64,000 nt of DNA from Erythrophleum ivorense (Eukaryota; Streptophyta; Magnoliopsida; Fabales; Fabaceae): assembly GCA_026724425.1 (NCBI GenBank), contig JAIUCV010000089.1, forward strand, positions 3,658,001-3,722,000, given 5' to 3'. The first letter of the stretch is position 1. The number at the start of each line of letters is the position of its first letter. Below, piece after piece: positions 48,814 to 60,626 of this stretch. The notes under the pieces were generated by a model, which saw only the letters and a program-made list of their open reading frames with translations, did not search any database and was not told where the DNA came from. A program made the translations under genes and the position numbers.

Positions 48814-51800
48814 ATGGCCTTTTGTGGGTCTTTTGTTAAGCCAAACCAGTCAATCCCTCCATGCCGTAAGGCCCCAACTCCAATCCATGGTCGCAGAAAA
48901 CAGGTTAGCCGATTGGCTGCAACTTTTGTTTATAATCTCATTATGGGTTACATCTCTTCTGGCTTTTTCTTGCAACAATGGTCGTTATTGTTGATGATAA
49001 TATGTGATTGTGTATATGCCAGTTTTGTGTGAGATCTTCAGCAAGTAGCTCGGGTGAGGGGGAAAGGACGATTATAAGGAAAGATACAGATGGGTGGAAG
49101 ATCAACTACTCAGGCGAGAAACCAGCAACGCCATTGCTGGACACAATCAATTACCCTGTTCATATGAAGAATCTATCCGCACAGGTGAACCATATAAGAA
49201 TCGCCCATCGCATGTTTATCTAAATGACCATGTGATGACAATTTCTCGTCTATACCCTGCACAACACTTATTTTTGACACATATATGTCAGGATCTTGAA
49301 CAACTTGCAGCTGAGCTAAGAGCAGATATCGTGCACACTATATCAAATATTGGAGGGCATCTTAGCTCAAGCTTAGGAGTAGTAGAGCTATCAGTGGCTC
49401 TGCATCATGTTTTTAACACCCCTGATGACAAAATTATATGGGATGTAGGACACCAGGTCTCTTCTTCTTCCCTATTCTTTTTTAAATTATGATTTCATCT
49501 TGCCTTTCCTATATTTATCCATGATTTTCTAGTCTTAGTTTTTTGTGAGAGGGTCTAACAAGCAATGAAATTGCAGTCATACCCACACAAAATCCTCACG
49601 GGTCGAAGGCACAAGATGCATACCATTAGGAAAACTTCCGGGCTAGCCGGGTTTCCTAAAAGGGACGAAAGCGTTCATGACGCTTTCGGGGCAGGGCATA
49701 GTTCTACAAGCATATCTGCTGGTCTTGGTGAGATTCTTAAACCTTGAAAAACATTTTAGAAAGAATAGATAAAAACAACAGCAATTCTCAATGCTCTGCT
49801 TTTCTCTGTTTTTGGCTACAAAATAAAAATGGTAGGCATGGCTGTTGCAAGGGATCTTTTGGGAAAGAAAAATAACGTCATTTCGGTGATTGGGGATGGG
49901 GCTATGACTGCTGGTCAAGCTTATGAAGCCATGAACAATGCGGGATTCCTTGACTCTAACCTCATAATTATACTTAATGACAACAAGCAAGTCTCTTTAC
50001 CTACTGCTACCCTTGACGGGCCTGCAACCCCAGTTGGAGCACTCAGTAGTGCTTTAAGCAAAATTCAAGCAAGCACCAAATTCCGCAAACTCAGAGAAGC
50101 TGCAAAAGTAAGTATTCAACTTTGGAATCTCTAACTAGACCAAACAAATAATGAATAAACATGTATATATATTAGAAGTGGGTTCCATTAAAAAATATAT
50201 CTGGCATACAAATTTATCCAAATTAGCAAGAGATGAAAAAAATTAATCAAGCTATTAATCAGTTACATAAAGTTTTTTTACTAAACAACTTTGATAGTAT
50301 TAGAGATAAAAATAATATTTGAGTAATTTATATAAGTTAAAAGACTGAATTAAAACAAAAAAAATTAAGGAGATAAAATAAAATACTAAGGTAAAATTAA
50401 TGATCAAATTAGAATAAAATAAAATAACAAGATAAAAATAAAATTGAAAATAAAATTAAAGGACTAAATTGAAATAAAATAAAATTAAAGTTAAAACAAA
50501 TTTGAGATAAAATTAAGAAAAAAATATATATGTGTATATGTACTCCTTTCAGTTTCATATATAAGAGACTTTTTTAAGATTTGATTTAGTCTTATATATA
50601 AAAAATAAATTATTTATGTTTGGTATATTAATTTTAGTATTTCAATTATGTCTTTTATTATATAAGTCATTCAAATTATGAGGGATGGCTGTCATTAATT
50701 GAGATGAGAAAGTGCACATATTAAATAGGGATATTCTTAAAAAATAATTTTTATTTGAGACAAAATTAAAAAGATTAATTGATTTTAATTAACTTTTTTA
50801 ATACTTTTAAATTAATTATTTGTTTTTATATATAAAATCAGAGGAGAATATATATGTATGTATGTATGTATGCATGTATGTACATACATACCTTAGACAA
50901 AATCAACCTAAGAATTTTTCAACTTTAGTGCTTATGTTGAATTTCAATACTCTGGCATTTGACTGTGATTTGGTCCGCTATAGAGCATCACGAAGCAGAT
51001 AGGAGGGCAAACATATGAAGTTGCAGCAAAAGTAGATGAGTATGCAAGAGGAATGATCAGCGCTTCTGGGTCAACATTTTTTGAGGAGCTTGGCCTGTAC
51101 TACATCGGCCCAGTGGATGGGCATAACTTGGAAGATCTAGTCACCATTTTTCAGAAAGTGAAGGCAATGCCCGCACCAGGTCCAGTTTTGATACACCTTG
51201 TGACAGAGAAAGGGAAGGGATATGCCCCGGCAGAAGCAGCAGCCGATAAAATGCATGGTGAGACTGCAAATTCTAATATCGTTTTACGATCTCAAGTAGT
51301 AACGATGGATGGTTCTGAAGGATGTTAATGTTCTCTCTCATGCTCTCAGGTGTTGTTAAGTTTGACCCAAAAACAGGCAAACAGTTAAAGCCAAAATCTC
51401 CTACACTTTCCTATACTCAGTATTTTGCTGAGTCCTTGATAAAGGAAGCTGAACAAGACAAGAAGATAGTAGCTATTCACGCCGCAATGGGTGGTGGGAC
51501 GGGTTTAAATTATTTTCAGAAGAGGTTCCCAGATCGCTGCTTTGATGTGGGTATTGCTGAACAACACGCCGTGACATTTGCAGCTGGTTTAGCTGCAGAG
51601 GGTCTCAAGCCATTCTGTGCCATCTATTCAACATTCCTGCAACGAGGATACGATCAGGTAAGCCAAAAATAATTGAAATACTTCACTTTAGTGGTAGTAA
51701 AGTATCATAGTAATCTCACAGAGCCATGGTTGATAATTGTTATGAAGGTGATCCATGATGTAGATCTTCAGAAACTACCTGTCCGGTTCGCTATGGATAG

Positions 51801-52643
51801 AGCTGGATTGGTCGGCGCAGATGGACCAACTCATTGTGGAGCATTTGATATCACCTACATGGCTTGCTTGCCCAACATGGTGGTCATGGCCCCTACTGAC
51901 GAAGCTGAATTGATGCACATGGTTGCAACAGCAGCAGCCATAGATGACAGACCAAGCTGCTTTAGATTTCCAAGGGGAAATGGAGTTGGAGCCGTTTTGC
52001 CTTCCAATAACAAAGGAACCCCTCTTGAGGTTAGCATAAGAGTAGCTTATACATCATTCCCAGTTCCAACCCAGAATACTGAACATATAAGTAATCAAAT
52101 TATAACATTTTTTTTTTGGTTATACAGATAGGAAAAGGAAGAATACTGATAGAAGGAAGCAGAGTTGCTATTTTGGGATATGGATCTATAGTTCAAGAAT
52201 GCCTGCAAGCCGCAAAAATGCTCAAAACACAAGGTGTATCTGTGACAGTTGCCGATGCTAGGTTTTGCAAACCTCTGGATACTGATCTCATTAAGCGACT
52301 GGCAAAGGAGCATGAAATTCTCATTACAGCGGAAGAGGGTTCCATAGGAGGTTTTGGTTCTCATGTTTCACAATACTTAAGCTTGGCTGGCGTCCTAGAT
52401 GGACCCCTGAAGGTAATAATTCTTCCTCATATTACTCTTGCTTCATCATGTCCCCCATCTTTCTCGTCTAATTTCTCTTTTGAACTTTGGTTGCAGTGGA
52501 GAGCGATGATGCTTCCTGATAGATACATCGATCATGGATCACCCCAAGACCAGATTGATGAAGCAGGACTTTCATCAAAACATATTGCCACAACAGTCTT
52601 GTCTCTTCTGGAAAGGCCAAAAGAAGCTCTCCTATTTAAGTGA
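48814..52643 (+). CDS. DXS2: 1-deoxy-D-xylulose-5-phosphate synthase, plastid, type 2 (ten exons, 711 aa)
   Basis: Condenses pyruvate with glyceraldehyde 3-phosphate, releasing CO2, to give DXP, the thiamine-diphosphate-dependent first step of the plastid MEP isoprenoid pathway. Exons: 48814-48903, 49023-49184, 49292-49456, 49577-49727, 49836-50107, 50984-51257, 51350-51657, 51748-52029, 52128-52412, 52497-52643; all GT-AG and in phase, no internal stop. Residues 1 to about 40 form the transit peptide. Key sites: His107 in GGHLSSSLG, ThDP motif GDGAM (209-213) with following Asn residues (223-224), NDN at 237-239, catalytic Glu442 in DVGIAEQHAVTFAAG, DRAGLVGADGPTHCG in exon 8, and a transketolase C-terminal domain in exons 9-10. 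711 aa is the usual plant length. Wording such as KILIRK-like IIRKDTDGWKI and SGLAGFPKRDESVHDAFG matches the type-2 clade as I remember it, often linked to specialised isoprenoids; a tree would confirm this. Intron 5 (876 bases) is low-complexity AT-rich. The gene looks functional. Confidence 0.96.
50820..50890. repeat. (TATG)n microsatellite in DXS intron 5
   Basis: TATGTATGTATGTATGCATGTATG followed by the complementary ACATACATACC, so the tract can form a small hairpin. The intron before it (50340-50520) is a degenerate AAATTAAAATAAAAT repeat. Confidence 0.85.
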
Positions 52644-53001
52644 AAGGCACAAATGTATCCGTGGCTAATCAAGGAACGTAAGTTAATCCACGCCTTGATG
52701 CACCCATATATATTACAGAGCAAGGATCATAAGCCAATCAAAGGCATGAATTTGCTCTGGCAACATGTACGTACCTAATGGGACTGAAAAAATGCAATGT
52801 CTTACCATTTTGTACATCAATCGAACTATTGTAATTAACAAAGTCATGAAAATTATGATTGTTCAATAAGCAATAGTAGGCTACTCTGGTAAACACAAAC
52901 AACAATCTTTTCCTCCTCTCATCCTAGTCCTGCAACAGAAATCTTGCCACTCTCACAGTTAAAGGATCTTATTAGCATCAATATCAACTCAATTGATGAA
53001 G

Positions 53002-53076
53002 CATCTTCATTAATGCTTAAAAAGCTACAAAAGACGAGGCTGGATAGATATATATATATATATATATATATGTGTT

Positions 53077-53143
<67 letters not shown>

Positions 53144-53361
53144 TTGAATTAATTAAAATCTTAAGCTTAAGCGGTAGTACAATTTCCGAACATCTTCATT
53201 AATGCTTAAAAAGCTACAAAAGACGAGGCTGGATAGATATAGATATAGATATAGATATATATATATATATATATATATGTGTTGGTGTGTGTGTGTGTGT
53301 GTGTGAGAATTTGAATTAATTAAAATCTTAAGCTTAAGCCGCCGGTAGTACAATTTCCGAA
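53002..53361. repeat. 189-bp tandem duplication with (AT)n and (GT)n tracts
   Basis: CATCTTCATTAATGCTTAAAAAGCTACAAAAGACGAGGCTGGATAGATAT starts at 53002 and 53191. Each unit then has an (AT)n tract, GTGTTGG plus a (GT)n tract (long in unit 1, short in unit 2), GAATTTGAATTAATTAAAATCTTAAGCTTAAG and GTAGTACAATTTCCGAA. U2 has one related copy at about 58936-59056 without the GT tract, so the duplication is specific to U1. This is the 3' flank of both DXS and UGT1. 52644-52863 is the probable DXS 3' UTR and otherwise unremarkable. Confidence 0.93.
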
Positions 53362-53456
53362 CATAAACACGTGATGGAGCACAATATTTAGTAATTGGTC
53401 CCATTTCTCCACATTAATCTGTACTTTTGTTTTACTTTTATTCATTTATATTCCTA

Positions 53457-54833
53457 TTACTGCTCCTGAGCTCCACGTGCTGGGTTTCTGTGAGGTTTCA
53501 GATAATCTAGTAAACTATTCACGTACTGTTCCTGCCTGTCTCTGTTTATAAACAAGCCCTTCATCTCTTTGATCTTTTCTCGGTAAATCCTTCCCTCATG
53601 CTTCACCATCAAAAGTCTCAATGAGTCAGCCACCGAGTCACTAGTAAACAATCCGTCTCGCTCATCCCTCGAATCGAATACCCCATTTTCTTCTCCTCCA
53701 AAACCCTCGCGTTTATCCCTTGGTCCGCTAAGAACGTTAGGAGCACAAGTGGTTTCTCCTCCTGAATCGCCTCCACCACCGACGACCAACCCGAATGAGT
53801 CAAGAACCCACCCACCGCGTCGTGACCCAAGATCTTCAACTGCGGAGCCCAACCGGTGCAAACCGACCCGCGTCCCTTCGTTCGCTCCTCGAACCCTTCC
53901 GGCAACCGCAGAACCTCCGGGTCGGTGGGCCCCCGACTGGTCCTCAAAACCCTAGCTCGTTAACCTCGGCTTGACTCGGTTTCGCCTCACTCCCGAAGGC
54001 CACATAGACAACCGTGCCTTTTTCTTTCATGTCCAACCATTCTTTAATCCACCGCCACGTGTCGCTCTCCTCCTCGGCGTCGCTTTTCATGCTGGTGCTG
54101 GGAATTTGGCCAACCGGGAGAATCGGTTTCCGATGGATTTTTTCAAGTACTAGAAGCCACTCGGGTTCAAATTCGAAACAGCTGCGAATGGCTACGATAT
54201 CACAGTTATTAATACTGGCCCCGAACCGATACATATCTGAAACGCCCGAGTCATCGTGGGTGATACTGTCTGCGACTTTCATGATCTCGAAGTAACGCCA
54301 TGCCACGGCGGACGGAAATGGGACCCAGTTGGGCGAGACGGGTTTGGTCCGGACCGGTCTTGGCCCATCAGAACCGGAGCTGGCCCGAGGAATCCAAGCA
54401 ACGAAGCAGTAAATATACTGAAAAACGCGCCCTTGATACCGAGTTTGGAAGCAATGGAACCAACCCAATAAGGAACGAAGTCGTAGAATATCCAATCGGG
54501 TTTAGATGATTCAAGGAAGCGGGTCATGGGTTGTTGGAAAGCATCGCAGGCTAATTTAAGGTACTGAACTACGTTGTAGGGTACATCCGTGGTGGCTTCT
54601 GCGTTTTCTGGGAGATTGGGGACTTTAGGTAGAGGAAGCTTCAGAAAATTGATATTAGGAGCCAAATTTGGAGGCAGTTTGGGAAGACGATCGATGTTTC
54701 TTGGGGTGGATATGAAGGTGACGAGGTGACCCTTTTGAGCTATGAGTTTAGCTAGCTCAAGGCTCGGGATCATGTGGCCAAAGGCCAGCCATGGGAACAT
54801 CACTATGTGAAGCTTCTCCTCCTCTCTGGACAT
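53457..54833 (-). pseudogene. UGT91-like UDP-glycosyltransferase, copy 1 (three frame-breaking lesions)
   Basis: Family-1 UDP-glycosyltransferase resembling UGT91/UDP-rhamnose rhamnosyltransferase-like enzymes, which sugar-decorate flavonoid or terpenoid glycosides. Start ATG at 54833 (MSREEEKLHIVMFPWLAFGH, the N-terminal acceptor-side His region). The acceptor domain is intact to PAPVLMGQD. Then one base is lost near 54350 and 12 bases are lost in frame nearby. About 37 bases are missing near 53953, removing the IALGLEKSELPFFW segment. One base is missing near 53670, just after the PSPG box. The PSPG box (WAPQLKILGH...THSGWSSVVEA...LADQG, about 53850-53715) itself is readable; THSGW replaces the common THCGW, as in relatives. 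Compared with copy 2 it keeps GSIASK after YWV and the correct frame before the PSPG box. Convergent with DXS. No single frame could make the enzyme. Confidence 0.9.
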
Positions 54834-54895
54834 GGCGGAAACAGTCCCACAAACTAGGAGTCGCGCGGCACTGGCTTTATGTGCGAAATAAAATG

Positions 54896-54904
54896 TTTAT
54901 ATAG
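54896..54904 (-). promoter_or_regulatory. Putative TATA box of UGT copy 1
   Basis: CTATATAAA on the minus strand, about 63 bases upstream of the ATG. The same element is conserved in U2 at 60618-60626, so both copies inherited their core promoter. Confidence 0.6.
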
Positions 54905-54970
54905 TTATAAAACTAATGATCTTTTGGCACCAATTAAAAAGAAAGGTCATTTGCCAATATTATTTAATAT

Positions 54971-55240
54971 TGTTGAATGTTATTTTCACATATAGTGTTT
55001 TTGGTTGTCCTAGAGGATACGCGATAGAGTTTGTTGCATAAAAATTGCAGGGTCTATTATAGTAGTTAGTTGAATCACTTTTTAGGACTTAGTGGACCTT
55101 TATCTTATTTTATTGCATTTTACCGTTGATGGAAGCTCTATTTAAAGAGCTCAGTAGTTGTAACTTCGTAGGGTGGGTTTTAGCAAGTTGAATAACAGTC
55201 CAAGTTTAATTTTCGCTATTGTTGAGATTTATTGTATGTA
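54971..55240 (+). mobile_element. Possible solo LTR in the U1 UGT promoter flank
   Basis: U2 reads TATTTAATCCAGGTGG continuously (about 60688-60703); U1 has about 270-280 extra bases starting TGTTGAATGTTATTTTC. The insert contains a TATA-like CTATTTAAAGAG (about 55137-55148) followed by GTTGTAACTTCGTAGGGTGGG, the look of an LTR promoter region. The right terminus and target duplication were not resolved. Confidence 0.4.
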
Positions 55241-58200
55241 AAAAATCCTAGTGGTACACTTGACGACAAAATCAGATTTGGCATGTTCTCTGTAGTATGG
55301 CGGCCAAGTATTTTCTATAGAATACTAACACCATTTTAGCAAATAAAATAAAGAAATAAAAAAATACATATATTCATCTATAAAGAGGGCAACTAATAGC
55401 AAGATAAATTGGTAAAAAATATATTTTTTTGAATTGTTGCCTTATGAGTGTTATTCTAAAGGTAAAGAACATCAGCACCTAATTCAAAGCACCAATCTAT
55501 TTTAATGTATTCGTTCAAAATTCTTAGTGCTTACGGCTTATTTAATATATAAAAAATTAAGTATAAAAATAAAAAAAATAATTTTATAAATAAAAAATGT
55601 TTATAATACACTTATTTTTAATGATTAATTAATAATTAAATAATAACTAATAAATATAATTAAATAATAATTAATAGACATAATTAAATAATAATAATTT
55701 AATAAATTTTCTTTTTTTATTTCACTCTCTCGTGTTACCAAACGTGTTGTTATATATATTGTTTAGTTGGCTTGCGTGAGTAGAAAGATGGTGAGAAGAG
55801 CAGTTTTTTTAAATAAAAAAACATTTATAATAACATTCATCAAATATCATCCTAGAATTGTGTCTTAATTATGGGACCTACATTTTTTGAAATATGTAAG
55901 TACTTAATTGATGAGAATGGAGAAATCAAAGTCCAAATGCCTTGTGGCAGCACTTGCAACTGAATTGGAAGAGCGTGATTTGGTTGTTTGCAATGTATGG
56001 CAATGAGATTTTTCAAACAATAATATATGTAATGAGTAAATGTGGGGATAGAAAATTATTTTCTGATCACTGAAAAGCTGTATAGCATGATGAATTACCT
56101 TAAAAGAGACTGCAACTATGGTTTGATGAATTGGAGACTCTGAAACCCATTTATGAAAGACGATATGTCCAAACTATGTTGCTATAAAAATGCGATCTTT
56201 CTTTTGCCTTGTATTTTTTTTTTTCTGGGCTATCTAAAACATTATTTGCCAATGATCTAAAAGAAATCTACTTGACCAGGTATCTATTACATAAACAAAA
56301 GCACACCTCTTTTCAAATTTTGGTCGAAACATTAAACCCTTATGCCAATAACTAAAATAGTAAAGAGTTATTTTTCTTTTTTTGGGTAACCAAGAGTTTT
56401 TATATTATGAGATGATTGACATTTGACAATGTGGATTTTGGAGCAAAGCAATATTATGATATTATTATTAACTTGAGTCTCTTATTACTTTTAATTAGAT
56501 GAAAATATCATTCTAATCCTTCAATTATACTAAAATTTTAATTTGTTCCCTCAGTTATTTTTTGTTTCAACTAAATTTCTGAACTTTAAAATATGTTTCA
56601 TTCCATTCCTCTTCGCCGACATCGTTAATATTTGTTGCTATTGCTAACAAAATTTTCCTATTTGCATATCATTTTTCTTCACAGTATGACTTATGGGTAG
56701 GTGGACCAAAAAAAAAAAAAACATACTTGCCTTTCTCTCTCGTCTGTTTATTCTTCCGTTCTCTGTCTTTCTTCATCATTCATTCTCTCTGCCTCCGTCT
56801 CCCTCCTCCGTTTGCATCTAAGCACTCCAAGAAACCGAGTTTGAAAGTGCTGCAAAATTGGTGGACGCCTCAAGAAAAAAAACTAGTCAACAGGCCACGT
56901 GTTTATCTCCCAAGTCTGAAATATGAACTGTCATTAGTGCAAAGTAAAAAAAAAAAAATGAAGGCTGGCTGGTGAAATGGCCCATTTGATTGAATGGGTT
57001 GGGTGGCTTATGAAGATTCTCAGTTAAGTCCGTTTCAAATCATGGATCTTTTGATTTGAATATAATCCAGGCTTGTTCTGATGCATATATGTTTGTACTC
57101 TCCCCAACCGCCTTCCAAATGATTAAATAGCTCGCAACGAGACATGGAACTGAGACTAACAAAGATGATTATTTAGTTGGAAGAAAGGGTGTCTCATTTG
57201 AAAACACTTGAAGACTGAAAGCATGAAGGCAGCTAGATTGCTTTCTTTTTTTAGGGTGACCAATATCAGAAAGGGTAACTCCACATTCCACAGGGCACTC
57301 CATAAAGACAGGGAAATGAGATTTTAAAGATTAAATCCAGTATACCAACAACAATAGAGCAGAGTGTGAGATGATTTTTTTGTTTGGGAGTGTGCTACTT
57401 GCAGTATGTGTTGGTTGCACTATATTTTAGTGTTTGCCTACAAAATACTGGGAAAAAGAAAACAAAAAAACAAAAAAAAGGAATGAAGGGACAAGCAGAG
57501 GAAAAATCGAACTCCTTGTCGAAAGACAATAGTGTTCGCCATTAATGTAGATATTGTGTACTGAGATGAACGTGGCTGTTGGATTCGCTAGCGCTGTTCT
57601 TTTTAGGTGGGGCTGTTATGGTATGTGCAGATTCATTGCTGTGTTGCTTGAATTCCTGTTTTTGTGGCTTTTCTGGAGACGAGTAGGCTTGTTCGGTGGG
57701 AAATAAAATTGTTGAGTTCTTGTGGGGAAATGGGATAAATTGATCATTAGGTGCAAAATTGGAAAATGAAAAGGAAAAATGGAATTTGGATCTGTTTGAT
57801 TCCATTTTTTATTTTTATATTCTTAAAACAGTTTTGTTAAGTTATTTTTTAAAAGCAAGTTGTGAAAATAAGAAAATAATTATAAAAAACATTGTTTGAA
57901 AAATAAAGCTTAGGTATTTTTTGTCAGAATTATAATAATGTCATTAACAAAAATGGTTCCCTCAAAGTGTTTTTCGTTTTTTTTAAAGTTTTGAAAAATA
58001 AAAAATAAAACATCTAAAAGATGTCTTCTCTTTTTATTTATTTAAGCTTTTATATAAACAATTGATGAAAATGACACTATCAAACAAATTTTTTTTTGGA
58101 GAATTTAATAAGAAAAGAAAAAAAATAATTAATGAAATAGAATAATTTATAAATTATTTTTTTAATATTTACATTTTAACTAAAATGTGGTTGTAATAAA

Positions 58201-58805
58201 TTTTTAATTCAAGAGAATATAATTATAATTATATTATTTATTTATTTTATTTTTCTCAAATTTTTCATTTTGGAAAGACAAAAAAATAATTTAAGTTTTT
58301 TAATGACAAAAAGTATATCATTCTATATGATCATAAACAAATTTAAATAAAAATTTATTTCAAATTAATTATTTCATCACTCTATTCCATATTTTTTATC
58401 CACCTCAATTCCTCGACTCTTTCTGCGACTGTCCCTCCCTCCACTCCTCTCTCAACGCCATGTATGGTAAACTAAAATAAGAAAAAAAAATTCGTAAAAA
58501 TATTAATTTTATTTTTTTAATTATTATTTTATTATTAAAAATAAAAATATTATAAATATTTTTTATTTATAACATTTATTTATTTTTATTTTTATGTCTA
58601 ATTTTTAACCTATCAAATGAGTCCTAAATAAAAAAAGTCACGCATGCGGAGAATCTGGATTTCTCCAGATACTGTAATGGAGTACTAAATTAAGCAATCA
58701 TTTTTCGTTTTTATATGGGCCAAACTAAATTAAGCAACCATGAAAAAGAAGAAGGGCACGCTGAGGATAGAGGTAGGGCTATATAGGAAAGTGGAAGAGG
58801 ACGTA
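55241..58805. other. UGT1 upstream flank and inter-unit spacer
   Basis: Non-coding sequence shared with U2. A pyrimidine-rich, moderate-GC island at 56720-57480 matches 61950-62720 well. 57830-58640 is AT-rich. 58458-58640 (GTATGGTAAACTAAAATAAG to AAATGAGTCCTAAAT) is absent from U2 and may be a small insertion. Aside from the frame at 57542-57805 I see no candidate gene. Confidence 0.6.
57542..57805 (-). other. Unrecognised 87-codon ORF kept open in both duplication units
   Basis: Starts MESNRSKFHFSFSFSNFAP, Ser/Lys/Pro-rich, ends HLSTQYLH. The matching U2 sequence (about 62780-63065) stays open in the same frame to the same stop, with a length difference divisible by three near its 5' end, but its ATG has become ATA. 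Most differences alter amino acids, so purifying selection is not evident. No known domain; it may be an exon fragment or chance. Confidence 0.2.
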
Positions 58806-59146
58806 CAATAAGCAATAGCAGGCTACTCTGGTAAAACAATAATCTTTTCCTCCTCATCCTAGTCCTTCAACAGAAATCTTGCCGCTCACACAGTTAAAGA
58901 ATCTTATTATCATCAATATCAACTCAATTGACGAAGTATCTACATTAATGGTTAAAAAGCTAAAAAGGATGAGGCTGGATTTTTTAATATATATATATAT
59001 ATATATATGAGAATTTGAATTAATTAAACTGAAGCTCAAGTGGTAGTGCAATTTCCGTACATAAACACATAATGGAGCACAATCTTTAGTAATTGGTCCC
59101 ATTTCTCCACATTAATCTGTTTCCCGTCTGTTCATTTAAATTCCTA

Positions 59147-60555
59147 TTACTGCTCATGAGCTCCCCGTGCTGGGTTTCTGTGAGCTTTCAGATAATCTAG
59201 TAAACTATTCACGTACCGTTCCTGCCTATCTCTGTTTATAAACAAGTCCTTCATCTCTTTAATCTTTTCTCGGTAAATCCTTCCCTCATGCTTCACCATC
59301 ACAAGTCTCAATGAGTCAGCCACCGAGTCACTAGTAAACGATCCGTCTTGCTCATCCCTCGGAATCGAATACCCCATTTTCTTCTCCTCCAAAACCCTCG
59401 CGTTTATCCCTTGGTCCGCTAAGAACGTTAGAAGCACAAGTGGTTTCTCCTCCTGAATCGCCTCCACCACCGACGACCAACCCGAGTGGGTCAAGAACCC
59501 ACCCACCGAGTCGTGACCCAAGATCTTCAACTGCGGAGCCCAACCGGTGCAAACCGACCCGCGTCCTTTCGTTCGCTCCTCGAACCCTTCCGGCAACCGC
59601 AAACCTCCGGGTCGGTGGGCCCCCGACTGATCCTCAAAACCCAGAAAAATGGTAGCTCTGACTTCTCTAACCCGAGAGCTATCTCGTTAACCTCGGCTTG
59701 ACTCGGTTTCGCCTCACTCCCAAATGCCACATAGACAACCGTGCCTTTTTCTTTCACGTCCAACCATTCTTTAATCCACCGCCACGTGTCGCTCTCCTCC
59801 TCGGCGTCGCTTTTCATGCTGGTGCTGGGAAGTTGGCCAACCGGGAGAATCGGTTTCCGGTGGATTTTTTGAAGTACTAGAAGCCACTCGGGTTCAAATT
59901 CGAAACAGCTGCGAATGGCCACGATATCGCAGTTATTAATACTGGCCCCGAACCGATACATATCTGAAACGCCCGAGTCATCGTGGGTGATACTTTCTGC
60001 GACTTTCATGATCTCGAAGTAACGCCATGCCACGGCGGACGGAAATGGGACCCAGTTGGGCGAGACGGTGAAGTCTTCAGGTTTGGTCCTGACCGGGTCT
60101 TGGCCCATCAGAACCGGAGCTGGCCCGAGGAACCCAAGCAACAAAGCAGTAAATATACTGAAAAACGCGCTCTTGATACCGAGAACCCAATAAGGAACGA
60201 AGTCGTAGAATATCCAATCGGGTTTAGATGATTCAAGGAAACGGGTCATGGGTTGTTGGAAAGCATCGCAGGCTAATTTAAGGTACTGAACTACGTTGTA
60301 GGGTACATCCGTGGTGGCTTCTGCGTTTTCTGGGAGATTGGGAACTGTAGGTAGAGAAAGCTTCAGAAAATTGATATTAGGAGCCAAATTTGGAGGCAGT
60401 TTGGGAAGACGATCGATGTTTCTTGGGGTGGATATGAAGGTGACGAGGTGACCCTTTTGAGCTATGAGTTTAGCTAGCTCAAGGTTTGGGATCATGTGGC
60501 CAAAAGCCAGCCATGGGAACATCACTATGCGAAGCTTCTCGTCCTCTCTGGACAT
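59147..60555 (-). pseudogene. UGT91-like UDP-glycosyltransferase, copy 2 (one frameshift, one 6-aa deletion)
   Basis: Paralogue of the 53457-54833 gene. The homologous ATG is at 60555 (MSREDEKLRIVMFPWLAFGH); a GTG at 60570 lies upstream but is not a plausible plant start. The frame is open for about 310 codons through QDPVRTKPEDF, NWVPFPSAVAWRY, GTVVYVAFGSEAKPSQAE and LGLEKSELPFFWVLR. One C is missing near 59601 (GAGGTTTGCGG here, GAGGTTCTGCGG in copy 1), which ends the frame just before the PSPG box. The rest continues in another frame, 59602-59147, with WAPQLKILGH, THSGWSSVVEA, LADQG and a normal C-terminus. An 18-base in-frame deletion near 60183 removes GSIASK after YWV. If the one-base deletion is a sequencing error the gene would encode a nearly complete enzyme. 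Confidence 0.88.
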
Positions 60556-60617
60556 GGCGGAGACAGTCACATAAACTACTAGTCAAGGGGCACTGGGTTT
60601 ATGTGGGAAGTAAAATT

Positions 60618-60626
60618 TTTATATAG
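60618..60626 (-). promoter_or_regulatory. Putative TATA box of UGT copy 2
   Basis: CTATATAAA on the minus strand, about 63 bases before the ATG at 60555, at the same place as in copy 1. Confidence 0.6.

Larger units (their letters stand above)
52864..58805. repeat. Tandem segmental duplication unit U1
   Basis: Begins CAATAAGCAATAGTAGGCT at 52864, copied as CAATAAGCAATAGCAGGCT at 58806 (start of U2). Shared landmarks with U2: the UGT gene, GGTACACTTGACGACA/GGTGCACTTGATGACA (55252/60706), CATCATTCATTCTC (56774/62003), CAGGCCACGTGTTTATCTCC/CAGGTCACGTGTTTATCTCC (56892/62142), GATATTGTGTACTGAG (57550/62785) and TCTCCAGATACTGTAATGGAG (58661/63714). U1 is larger through a putative solo LTR, a repeated microsatellite block and about 180 extra bases near 58458-58640. 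Confidence 0.92.

Noticed and set aside
53749..53955. Several + strand frames inside the UGT copies (also 54256-54471 and 59440-59701)
   Set aside because: They are shadows of the minus-strand UGT coding sequence, arising from its GC-rich codons.
56727..56975. 82-codon + strand frame in the U1 spacer, similar in U2 (61956-62222)
   Set aside because: The upstream halves differ in frame because U2 has 25 extra bases, and most differences in the shared half change amino acids, as expected for duplicated non-coding DNA.
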